From Polyangiaceae bacterium (GTDB taxonomy: Bacteria; Myxococcota_A; Polyangia; Polyangiales; Polyangiaceae): DNA of 64,000 nt. The stretch's first letter is position 1; every line of letters begins with the position of its first letter. The position numbers and the translations under genes were made by a program. The stretch is from NCBI GenBank assembly GCA_016719945.1, contig JADJYE010000012.1:163560-227559 (forward strand). Reading direction: 5' to 3'. Positions 43,951-52,436 of the stretch are shown piece after piece. A model generated the notes under the pieces. That model was not told where the DNA came from, searched no databases, and was given only the letters and a program-made list of their open reading frames with translations.

Positions 43951-44604
43951 ATGTGGGAGTTTTTTAAAGAGGGCGGCTGGGGCATGATCCCCATCGCGAT
44001 CTGCTCGGTGTTCATCCTCGGCATCATCATCGAGCGGGCGATCTTCCTCTACAGCGCGTCCATCAACAAAGACGTCTTCCTCGCGACGATGCAGAAGTGC
44101 ATCCTCGCCGGCGATATTCCCAAGGCCGTGAAGATGTGCTCCGCGGCGAACGTCCCCCTGGCGCGCATCGTCCAGTCGGGCCTCGTCAAGGTGAACCGCC
44201 CCGACGAGGAGGTCCAGGCCTCGATGGATGAGGCTGCCCTCCACGAGATCCCCAAGATCGCGGCGCGCACGCCGTACCTCGCCCTGCTCTCAAACATCGC
44301 GATGCTCGCGGCTCTGTTCGGGACGGTCATGGGTCTCATCAAGTCCTTCGGCTCCGTCGCCGGCAAGACGATCGAGGCGAGCCAGAAGGCGACGATCCTC
44401 GCCCAGGGTATCTCGGAGGCCATGCACTGCACCGCCTTCGGCCTCGCCGTCGCGGTCTTCGGCCTCATCGGCTACGCGCTCCTCAACGGGCAGACGCAGC
44501 ACCTCGAGGACGATATCAACGAGGCCTCGGTGCGCGTGCTGAACCTGGTCGTGTCCAACCGCCAGAAGGTGAACGTCAACGCGGTCGGCAAGGAAGCGAT
44601 GTGA
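43951..44604 (+). CDS. ExbB/TolQ/MotA-family proton channel (2)
   Basis: A 217-residue three-span protein. The first span (GMIPIAICSVFILGIIIE) ends at the usual acidic-Arg pair (IIERA), and the pore-forming spans are LLSNIAMLAALFGTVMGLIKSF and TAFGLAVAVFGLIGYALL. The family uses proton motive force with ExbD/TolR. It opens the plus-strand arm with an excellent ribosome binding site. It is only modestly similar to exbB(1), so the two probably serve distinct partners. Confidence 0.93.
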   Translation: MWEFFKEGGWGMIPIAICSVFILGIIIERAIFLYSASINKDVFLATMQKCILAGDIPKAVKMCSAANVPLARIVQSGLVKVNRPDEEVQASMDEAALHEIPKIAARTPYLALLSNIAMLAALFGTVMGLIKSFGSVAGKTIEASQKATILAQGISEAMHCTAFGLAVAVFGLIGYALLNGQTQHLEDDINEASVRVLNLVVSNRQKVNVNAVGKEAM

Positions 44605-44795
44605 GGCCCTCGAGGCCGTCGCCGGGAACCGGCGCGCGGTCTCGATGTCTCAGTCGTGTCGCGCAGGCCTCCTGACGATCGCCTGCTACGATGTCGCAAA
44701 CGTCGCTCCGCGGTGACCCGCGGGGCGGTAAGTTCCAGCAGTACCGGAGCGACCCGCGCTCGAAATCGAGCGAGGGCGCACCCTGAGGAGCAGCC

Positions 44796-45347
44796 ATGGG
44801 TGGCGTAGACGTAGGAGACGGCAAAGGCAAACGCTCGATGAACGCGGACGTCAATCTGATCCCGTTCATCGACTTGTTGCTGGTCACCGTCGCCTTCCTC
44901 CTGATCACGGCGGTGTGGATCACCAACTCCCGAATCAACGCGAACGCGCAGATCCCGGGCCCCCCTGACCCCACGAAGGAGCTCACTCCGAAGACTCCGG
45001 AGAAGATCCTCAACGTGCACATCGAGGAAGAGGAGTTCATCCTCACCTGGCGCCAGGGCTCCGTCGTGGCCTCCGAGGTCAAGGTGCCCCGTCCCGCCAG
45101 CAAGGACGGCCCGCCGAAGTACACCGACCTCGCGAAGAAGTTCGAGGAGGAGTGGAACACCCACGGCAGCCACAAGAACGCCGACGACCCCGTGGTCGAT
45201 CAGGCGGTGCTGCACGCTCGCGACAACCTGCCGTTCAAGGAGATCGTCGCGGTCCTCGATGCCCTCTACTCGCCAAAGCGCGACATGAAGATCGAGGACG
45301 GTACGGCGAAGGTCCCAGTGTTCAACATGACCTTCTCGATTCGGTGA
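44796..45347 (+). CDS. ExbD/TolR-like protein (3)
   Basis: A 183-residue bitopic protein. After a short basic head (KGKRSMNADVN), the span LIPFIDLLLVTVAFLLITAVW carries the coupling Asp. The periplasmic domain is about 130 residues. It is closely related to exbD(5) at 47.3 kb (shared VxFIDLLLVTVAFLLITAVW and TNSRINANA), suggesting duplication. It lies 191 bases after exbB(2) and 14 bases before exbD(4). Confidence 0.9.
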   Translation: MGGVDVGDGKGKRSMNADVNLIPFIDLLLVTVAFLLITAVWITNSRINANAQIPGPPDPTKELTPKTPEKILNVHIEEEEFILTWRQGSVVASEVKVPRPASKDGPPKYTDLAKKFEEEWNTHGSHKNADDPVVDQAVLHARDNLPFKEIVAVLDALYSPKRDMKIEDGTAKVPVFNMTFSIR

Positions 45348-45361
45348 AGGAGTAGCAAGCC

Positions 45362-45937
45362 ATGGCCGATCGATACACGAACAACCTCGACCACAACCCG
45401 CACGCCCACGTCATCCACAAGCCTGGGCGTCGGCTGATGCACGCGATCCCCTTGCGCTTCGTGTGGCGCAAGGTGCACGGCATGGGCTCGCGGTCTCCGA
45501 ACGCGAACCTCAACCTGACCGCGTACATCGACTTCTTGCTGGTGACGGTCATCTTCCTCCTCAACACGTTCAACGCGTCCGGGCAGATCTCCGTCCCCAA
45601 GGAGATCACCCTGCCGACCGCCGAGAACGCCGAGGAGGTCATCGACGCCCCCATCGTGTCGCTCGACGGCAACCAGGTGTTCGTCGATGGGCAGTTCGCT
45701 GGCTCGGCGAAGTCGGTCGAGGACCGTCTGGGCCGCATCGACGAGCTGTTCGCGGCGCTCAAGACGCGCCGCGAGAACTGGAAGACCCTGCAGCCGAACA
45801 AGCCGTTCCCCGGCGTGGTCATCCTGCAGATCGATCAGGAGACCAAGGCGGTCGTCGTGAAGAGCGTCTTCCAGACCGCGGCGTACGCCGGCTACCCGAA
45901 CGTGAGCTTCATGGTCACCAAGGGCGGCGGCGGCTGA
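45362..45937 (+). CDS. ExbD/TolR-like protein (4)
   Basis: A 191-residue bitopic protein with a 50-residue basic cytoplasmic head (RRLMHAIPLRFVWRKVHGMG), longer than in ordinary ExbD. The span LTAYIDFLLVTVIFLLNTF keeps the coupling Asp. The periplasmic part has weak similarity to the family. Coding continues without break to 45937, after which a terminator-like hairpin separates this transcript from the next genes. Confidence 0.87.
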   Translation: MADRYTNNLDHNPHAHVIHKPGRRLMHAIPLRFVWRKVHGMGSRSPNANLNLTAYIDFLLVTVIFLLNTFNASGQISVPKEITLPTAENAEEVIDAPIVSLDGNQVFVDGQFAGSAKSVEDRLGRIDELFAALKTRRENWKTLQPNKPFPGVVILQIDQETKAVVVKSVFQTAAYAGYPNVSFMVTKGGGG

Positions 45938-45965
45938 GGCCGCGCCCTGCCTCTCGACGCGGGCG

Positions 45966-45993
45966 GCGCCGCACTCCCTCGGGAGCGCGGCGC
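45966..45993 (+). terminator. Hairpin after exbD(4)
   Basis: GCGCCGC pairs with GCGGCGC, extended past one A-C mismatch by CTCCC / GGGAG, with TCTCGCTTT following on the plus strand. Good position for ending the exbB(2)-exbD(3)-exbD(4) transcript. Confidence 0.6.
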
Positions 45994-46050
45994 TCTCGCT
46001 TTGTGGTCGCGGGCAAGACCTCGCGGACCGACGACACGAGACGAGAAATT

Positions 46051-46123
46051 CACCTCGCGCCGCTTTGCTCGCGCGCTCGGGCGCGGGCAAACCGAAGGGA
46101 CCCGCGCCAGCGGGCGCGCGACA
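46051..46123 (-). repeat. REP-like palindromic element, copy B
   Basis: The reverse complement of 26411-26482 with about 80% visible identity, including CGCGCCCGAGCGCGCG and GCGGGTCCCTTCGG. It lies in the 244-base gap between exbD(4) and the next gene. Dispersed copies in opposite orientations fit a REP/MITE-like element. Confidence 0.6.
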
Positions 46124-46181
46124 ACAACAATCGGCGAACTTATCCTTTGCCCAAGACTCCCAACCTGGGAGGATCCCGACC

Positions 46182-47291
46182 GTGGCCCTAGCTGCCCCCC
46201 CCGATCACGAAGACCAGCCGAAGCGTCGCTTCCGCCCCCCGATCCGCCGTGAGGCCCCCGAGACGACGAGCCGCGGGTTGTCCGCGGTCGAGGCCTCACG
46301 CGCCGAGCGCAACAAGATCAAGCGGCCCCCGCTCAAGGTGATCCTCTGGTTTGTCATGATCATCGCGGTGGGGCTGGTCCTGTACTTCCGGTGGGAGTCG
46401 AACCAGGTCGAGTCGTCGCGCCAGAAGCTGCTCACGAAGCAGCGCGAGGCGGTCGCTGTGTTCGGCCAGCAGTGGCAGGACATCCGCACCGACGTCGAGC
46501 GATGGACCGCGGAGATCGGCGGTCGCGCAGAGACCGACCACGTCGACAAGGAGGCCCTCGCCGGCTTCGACGTCCGCAACCTCTCGGGCATCTACCTCCG
46601 CCTCCGCAAGGATCAGGCGACCGACAGCGCGACGATCAAGGAGGCGGCGATGGCTTCGCTCCGCGATGGGTTCTCGTCGTGCCTCGTGCACAACAAGGCC
46701 GAGCCGCCGACCGCCGGCGCGGAGTGCAAAGACTCCACGGAGTGCGAGGTCGGGCAGTTCTGCAACGAGTACGCACGGTGCGCCAAGCCGGGTCAGCCGT
46801 ACAACCTGCGCCTCGCGTACAGGGCCTTCAGCGCGCTCTCGCCCGAGTTCGAACGCGAGGTCCGCGAGGCCCCCAATGGTCTCACCCTCCGCGCGCTCGA
46901 CCTCGCCTTCGAAGACTCCAAGCGCATCGATCTGCCCATCGCCGCCGACCTCCTCGCCAAGGCTCAGTTCTTCTTGGTCGTCGTCGACGAGCGCCCGCCG
47001 CCGGTCTCGGCGCCGACGAAGGAGGGCGCCGAGGCGGCTCCGAGCCCGGACGACGTCGACGCAGCCGCCGGCGTGACCTACCCCTCGCGAGTGGGCCTCT
47101 ACCGGCTGTCGGACAAGAAGCTCCTGCTCCGCGTGACGCGTGATCCCAAGATCGACCTCAAGCTCATGACGGGGCGCTTGCCCACCGACTCCGTCTCCGT
47201 CTCGGCCTCGATCCAGAGGCAAGCCCACAGCTGTGCCCTCGCGAATGAGGTGAAGAAGGCCGCGGGGTACGCCGCCGACGGAACTCTCTGA
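46182..47291 (+). CDS. Bitopic membrane protein with a Cys motif
   Basis: A 369-residue protein of unknown function. The GTG at 46182 (VALAAPPD) has a good upstream GGGAGGA; the frame is open further 5' only across the repeat element. A basic N-terminus of 50 residues leads to one span at 51-69, then a periplasmic domain of about 300 residues. It contains CKDSTECEVGQFC followed by C six residues later, a Dickkopf-like motif also seen in the esterase lipoprotein. Placed between ExbD genes, it is a candidate structural partner of the ExbB/ExbD complexes. Confidence 0.7.
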   Translation: MALAAPPDHEDQPKRRFRPPIRREAPETTSRGLSAVEASRAERNKIKRPPLKVILWFVMIIAVGLVLYFRWESNQVESSRQKLLTKQREAVAVFGQQWQDIRTDVERWTAEIGGRAETDHVDKEALAGFDVRNLSGIYLRLRKDQATDSATIKEAAMASLRDGFSSCLVHNKAEPPTAGAECKDSTECEVGQFCNEYARCAKPGQPYNLRLAYRAFSALSPEFEREVREAPNGLTLRALDLAFEDSKRIDLPIAADLLAKAQFFLVVVDERPPPVSAPTKEGAEAAPSPDDVDAAAGVTYPSRVGLYRLSDKKLLLRVTRDPKIDLKLMTGRLPTDSVSVSASIQRQAHSCALANEVKKAAGYAADGTL

Positions 47292-47347
47292 GACCGGCGC
47301 TGTCGCTCTCTCGTGACGCGCGAGGGTCCGCGCGACGGGAGGTGCGC

Positions 47348-47878
47348 ATGGCTGGTGTCGAGGTGGGCGGCGGGGGCAAGAAGCGGAGCTTGAGCGCGGA
47401 CGTGAACATGGTCCCGTTCATCGATCTGCTCTTGGTGACGGTGGCGTTCTTGTTGATCACCGCGGTGTGGACCACCAACTCCCGCATCAACGCGAACGCG
47501 GAGGTCCCCGGCGAGATCGGTCCCAACCCTCCGCCGCCCGAGCGCTCGCTGCACGTGAGCGTCGAGGACGAAACGTTCACGCTGACCTGGCGGAGCGGCA
47601 GCGTGGTCGAGAGCGAGAGCAGCGTCGCGCGCAACGCTGCAGACCCGACGTACGGGGCGCTCCGCGAGGCGATCTCGAAGGAGTACGCGTCACGCGGCGT
47701 CCACACGCACCCGGACGACGGCGAGCTCGACCGACTGGTCGTGCACACGCCCAACGACCTGCCGTTCTCGGAGGTCGTGCGCGTGCTCGACGCCGCCGCC
47801 GAGACGAAGCGCGAGGTGCGCGACGGCGGGCGCGTCGCGATGGTCCCCGCGTTCGAGAGCACCTTCGCCGTTCGCTGA
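47348..47878 (+). CDS. ExbD/TolR-like protein (5)
   Basis: A 176-residue bitopic protein with the span MVPFIDLLLVTVAFLLITAVW containing the coupling Asp. Very similar to exbD(3), including TNSRINANAEVPG after the span, so it is probably a recent duplicate. The ATG is preceded by GACGGGAGG, a good ribosome binding site; two codons upstream an in-frame GTG is less likely. It ends directly against the convergent next gene (47879), leaving no spacer. Confidence 0.9.
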   Translation: MAGVEVGGGGKKRSLSADVNMVPFIDLLLVTVAFLLITAVWTTNSRINANAEVPGEIGPNPPPPERSLHVSVEDETFTLTWRSGSVVESESSVARNAADPTYGALREAISKEYASRGVHTHPDDGELDRLVVHTPNDLPFSEVVRVLDAAAETKREVRDGGRVAMVPAFESTFAVR

Positions 47879-48550
47879 TCAGCGGCTCGGCGGCGGGTCG
47901 CGGAAGTCGACCAGGTTGGCGTCGAACACCTGGTGCCACGACAGAGCGAAGAGCAGCATGGCGCCGCGCTCGAGGAAGTCGAGCTCGCGAGCGCCAGAGA
48001 TGTCATCGGCGCCCCAGCGCGCTAGGGCCGTCACCCCGACGTGGGGGCCGCTGGCGCGTGGAAGGAACGGCAGCTCGAGGCCGAGGCCCAGCTCGATGCC
48101 CGGCTCGGGCTCGAGCGGGCCGGCCTGCGGCGCCAGCCAGGTGGCGCCGAGCACCAGCGTGAGCGAGTCGAGCAGCAGGTCGGCGTGGGGCGGGCCCTTC
48201 TCCAGGTCGAGCGCATAGCGCCCCAAGAAGAGCGGCCTCAGCTCGAGCCCCACCGCGAACCCACGGGCGTACGGGGCAGAGGCGTTGTCGAAGGCCTCCA
48301 CGTATCGGACGTACCCGCCCGCCGTCGACAGGTAGAGCAGGCTCACGTGGGTCTCGAGCTGGAAGCCGCCCAGACCGAGCCCGGCCGCGAGCTCACCCAC
48401 GAACAGCAGATCTCCCTCGACGCGCCCGTACGACCCGTCGGACGTCGTGAGCTCCACGTCGTCGGCGCGCGCGTCCCCGGCCGAGGCCATGACCGCGAGC
48501 ACCGCGGCGGCCGCCCCACCGAAGCAGCTCGCCACGCGCCTGCGCATCAC
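47879..48550 (-). CDS. Exported hypothetical protein, outer-membrane-like
   Basis: A 223-residue protein with a signal peptide ending in AGDARAD and then alternating amphipathic strands rich in Leu, Gly and aromatic residues (GGFQLETHVSLLYL, LGLELPFLP), suggesting a small beta-barrel or periplasmic domain. No family is recognised. The ATG start overlaps the stop of the HD-domain gene (ATGA), so these two are coupled. The end abuts exbD(5). Confidence 0.6.
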   Translation of the reverse strand: MMRRRVASCFGGAAAAVLAVMASAGDARADDVELTTSDGSYGRVEGDLLFVGELAAGLGLGGFQLETHVSLLYLSTAGGYVRYVEAFDNASAPYARGFAVGLELRPLFLGRYALDLEKGPPHADLLLDSLTLVLGATWLAPQAGPLEPEPGIELGLGLELPFLPRASGPHVGVTALARWGADDISGARELDFLERGAMLLFALSWHQVFDANLVDFRDPPPSR

Positions 48551-49833
48551 GACGACAGCGCCCTCCGCAGGTCGTCCCTCAGCTCCGCGGCGAAGACGAG
48601 GCGAGTGCGCGAGAGCGTCTGCCCCTTGAGCCGCCCGAGGAGGAACGACACCTCCGCGAGATCTCGTGCGCGGCCGTCAGGGAAGATGACGCGCAGCGTG
48701 GCCTCGGCGTCGTACGGCGTGTCCGTCGCACGATCGAGCGCCACGTACAGATCGGGGTCGAGCCCGCGCCGCTCGGCGACCTCTCGCGCGATGAGCAGCG
48801 CCTGGTCGTCGTCGACGTCGGACTCGACCTTGCCGAGCTCGATCGTCTTGAACAGAGCGCGTTTGCGGAGGCGCGTGGACAGGTCGCTCAAGATCGGATC
48901 ACGCGCGCCCTCCCAGGCGTGAATCGCGACGAGCAACGTCTGGTCGTCGAGCTCCAGGTATTGGTCGAGCGTAGGCTCACCGCCCGCTGCGGCTGCGTCC
49001 AACGCTCTGAGGTGGACGGGCAGCTTGTCGCCGCGGGCGACGAGCGCCACGGCGCGGCCGATGATGTGCCGGATCATCGTCTCCGCGGCGCGGGTCGATT
49101 TGTGGAAATAGACCTGCTGGAACATGAACAGGCGCGCGAGCAGGAAGCTCTCGATCGCGGTGATACCTTTGATCCCGTCGACCGCGAGCCCGGGCGCTGC
49201 GGAGCCGTCGGCGTTGGTGTCGAAGCGCAGGCTCCGCAGCAGCCACGGCAGATCGTAGTCGCCGTAGGTGACGCCGGTCGCCCGGGCATCGCGCAGGAGG
49301 TAGTCGCAGCGATCGACGTCGAACAGGCCGCTGACCGCGTTGGCCAGGTACGCGAGCTCGTGTTTGCCCTCGACCAGATCCGCCACGCGCCGCGGCAGCC
49401 CAGGGTCTTCGCGCGAGAGCACTTGTTGCACGTCACTCGAAGGGTCGAGGAGGATGCGCGTGGTCCACTCTTCGTGGTGTCGCGCCCTGGGGAGGGCCTG
49501 TTCAAACAGGTGGGAGAACGGGCCGTGCCCGACGTCGTGCAGCATGGCCGCCGCGATCGCCTCGCACGCGCGGTCGCTGGTGACCCGCTGCCAGAAGGGC
49601 AGGTCTGCGTCGATGTGGCGCAGGCGCGCGACGAGCAGCTGCATGACGTGGGCCGCGCCGATCGCGTGCGAGAAGCGCGTGTGCTCGGCGCCGGGGAACG
49701 CGAACGAGGTCAGGCCGAGCTGGCGGATCCGCCGCAGGCGCTGGATCTCCCGGGTCTCGAGCAGGCGGACGACGATGGCCGCCTCCTCGCTCTCGAAGGC
49801 GACGAGGCCGTGAACCGGGTCGCGAAGGATCAT
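48547..49833 (-). CDS. HD-domain phosphohydrolase, dNTPase-like
   Basis: A 428-residue HD-superfamily enzyme resembling deoxyguanosinetriphosphate triphosphohydrolase-type proteins. From the chosen ATG the opening is MILRDPVHGL, the usual start of this group. His residues at 51 and 56 (HTRFSHAIG), HD at 99-100 with H103 and H108 (HDVGHGPFSH), and DVDRCDYLLRDA further on form the metal and phosphate site. A longer GTG start at 49902 would add 23 Pro-rich residues and seems less likely. It is coupled to the exported protein downstream by ATGA overlap. Confidence 0.9.
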   Translation of the reverse strand: MILRDPVHGLVAFESEEAAIVVRLLETREIQRLRRIRQLGLTSFAFPGAEHTRFSHAIGAAHVMQLLVARLRHIDADLPFWQRVTSDRACEAIAAAMLHDVGHGPFSHLFEQALPRARHHEEWTTRILLDPSSDVQQVLSREDPGLPRRVADLVEGKHELAYLANAVSGLFDVDRCDYLLRDARATGVTYGDYDLPWLLRSLRFDTNADGSAAPGLAVDGIKGITAIESFLLARLFMFQQVYFHKSTRAAETMIRHIIGRAVALVARGDKLPVHLRALDAAAAGGEPTLDQYLELDDQTLLVAIHAWEGARDPILSDLSTRLRKRALFKTIELGKVESDVDDDQALLIAREVAERRGLDPDLYVALDRATDTPYDAEATLRVIFPDGRARDLAEVSFLLGRLKGQTLSRTRLVFAAELRDDLRRALSS

Positions 49834-49958
49834 CTGGGTCGGTTTCGGCCGAAGCGCTCGGGGGATGGGGGAGGGGGGAGGCGAGGGACATTCGCCGCCC
49901 ACTCGCGGGCCAGGACACTCGTGGCCGTATCGTATAAGCTCATTCGGCGGCGCTGACT

Positions 49959-52351
49959 ATGAACGACCGGATCGACGAGCACGGTGAGCAGGTGGATGAG
50001 GGGGCGCACGCCTTCCGCCGCCTCGACTCGATCGTGCGCGCCCTCCCCGAGACGGAGATCGCGAGCTTGATCCGCCGCCTGGGGATCCGCATCGACCCCC
50101 AGAAGCGAATCGACGTCCCGAGCCAGGTCGCGCGCTCTCTGGTGGGGACCGCCGACGTCCGAGAGCCGGGGCGCCTCCCGGGCGCGAGCCAGGAGCTGCT
50201 CTTCCGCCTCGCCGAGGCCCGTGGCCTGCTCGAGGTCAGCTCCTTGCCCGCTGGCTTCGAGCTGCTCATGGCGCGGGGCATCGTCTTCGCGCGTCGCGCC
50301 GGCAACGGCTTCGAGCTGGTGCTGCCGTACGCGTACCTCGTCCAGCTACCCGCGCGACCCACCGAGGACGCGCGCGGCATGAGGGCGCTGGTCGCTCAGG
50401 CCCCGGTGGAGACGCTCACCTCGATCGCGTCGCACTACCTCGGGCGCCCGGCGACGCCTCCGCTCGCCCTCGCGCTGGAGGCGGCCTGGCAGGTGCTCAA
50501 CGATTCGACCCGACTGCGCCAAGAGATCGAACGCCTGCCGTTGCCCGAGCTGCGCCTGCTCGAGGCCATCGACGGGATGGGGGGCGAGGTCGAGACCACC
50601 GAGCTGCTCGACCTGGAGCGTGAGCCGATGCGCCTCAGGAGCGCGAAGGGCGTGAGCACCACGCGACGCGGCGCGGGCTTCGCGCTCGAGCGCCGCGCGC
50701 TGTTGATCCCCGTCCACCCGAACCGTCACGTCGTCCCGACCGAGGTCGCCGCGATCGTCGGCGCCGAGCGGCGGCGGGAGCGAGAGGCCCGACGCGCGAC
50801 GATCCGCGGTGAGGTCGTCGGTGAAGATCACATGCCGCGGCGCGCGCAGTTCGCGCGCGACCCCGCGGCGCTGGCGCTCGCGCTGGTGGCGTGCGCCCGA
50901 GAGTCGCCCGGTGAGGTCAAGCCGAACGTGGGGACGCCGCGCTCGCTCATCCTGCGGCTGTCGCAGCGGCTCGGCCGCTCGACGCACTCGGTCTCGCTGG
51001 TCGCCGCGCTGTCGCGCGCGGTCGGTCTTTGGGAGCCCACCGCGTCGAGCGCTTCGACCCCGCCTGGCTCGCTGACCGTCGCGGAGCTCGCGGCGCAGCT
51101 GTTCTCCACCTGGCTCAACGGCGCCTCGTGGGACGAAGCGCGCCTCGAGCCCGAGGTGCTCCGCGCGCCCCCCGATCAGCGCGATCCGAGCCCGACCCGA
51201 GCGTTGCGTGAGATCGTGCTCGACGGCCTCGCGGAGCTCGGCGTCGACGGGTGGGTCCCCTACGCGCCGTTCGAGCGCTACGTCGTCGACGACCCTCGGC
51301 TCGCGGGCCACGACCGGCTGCTCCGCCGCTGGGCCGATCGCGTGGGTGTCGGCGAGCCGTTGGCCCTCACCGAGATCGTGCGGCGCATCGTGATCGAGTC
51401 GTTGCCGGTGCTCGGTATCGTCGACCTCGGATCGGAGAGCGAGGTGATCCCCGCGCTCGATCCGAACGCCACGAGCGGCGATGTTCCCCAGGTGGTCGGG
51501 GCGTCGACGACCGTGCGGCTCACGCCAAAGGGTCGCGCCGTGCTCGCCTCGCTTCGCTGTGCGGGGGCCGGGGGCGCACCGGGGGCCGGGGGCTCACTGG
51601 GGGTAGGGGGCTCAGCGGGGTCCTCCGTCGGCGAGGAGGCGGGGCCGTCGACGGCCGTGCATGGGCCCACGCTGATCCGATCGTCTCGCGACCCCAGCGC
51701 GGAGGTGAGCCGGTTCGTCGACACCCAGGTGCTGCGCGTGGGCACAGCCTCGCTGGTCGGTCACGTGCTGTCGCTCAGCGTGCTGGCCGAGGTGGGCCGC
51801 GTAGAGGACACGATCGACCTCGTGCTGTCGCCGGCCACGCTCGCGCGCGCCATCTCCGCCGGCGCGCTGTCCGACGAGATTCGAGATCGCATCGAGGCGC
51901 TTTGTCCGCTCTCGGAGTCGCTGTCCCAACAGCTCGTGCAAGCGAGCGTGGTGGTCGGCAAGGGAGCGCTCTTGCCGTGCAGCGGGTTCATCTGGGTCGA
52001 CGACCCCGACGTCCGCGAGCTGCTCCGGACGCGGCGCACGACCCAAGACCTGCTCCTCGACCCGTCGCCCCCGGGGGGGCTGCTCGTCGCGCCGGGGTCG
52101 ACCTCGATCGCCTCATTCGCCGATGCCGTGGGCTCGGCGTCGAGCTGGAGATCAGCGGCGAGGGGGTGGTGCGAACCATCCCGCCCCACGGCTCCGCCAG
52201 TCGCTCCATCACGCCCTACCCAGGGTTCACCGTGGAGGCGCCGGTTCGTCCGACGCGCGCTCCGTCGGTCGCGCCGCCTGCCCGCCAGATCACCAAGACC
52301 CGCGCGATCCAAGATCGATCCCGGACGCCCTACCCGAAGACGAAGGGCTGA
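49959..52351 (+). CDS. XPB/Ssl2 N-terminal (Helicase_C_3)-like protein, frameshifted
   Basis: About 796 residues once the frame is joined. The C-terminal third resembles the Helicase_C_3 domain found on XPB/Ssl2-type proteins: VGHVLSLSVLAEVGRVED, LSPATLARAISAGALSD, LPCSGFIWVDDPDVRELL. There is no Walker A or DEAH helicase core, so it is a non-catalytic relative, possibly DNA-binding. At about 52088 one missing base shifts the frame; coding resumes as RAGVDLDRLIRRC and ends at 52351. Left unjoined, the frame runs on into the next gene's frame by accident. Divergent from the HD-domain gene. Confidence 0.7.
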
Positions 52352-52436
52352 GGGGCGCACTCGCCCTCACCTCTCGCGCGACCTACGCGCGATGGGACGC
52401 TTGAGCGGCGCTGGAACCGTGGTAGGAGGTCCGCCC

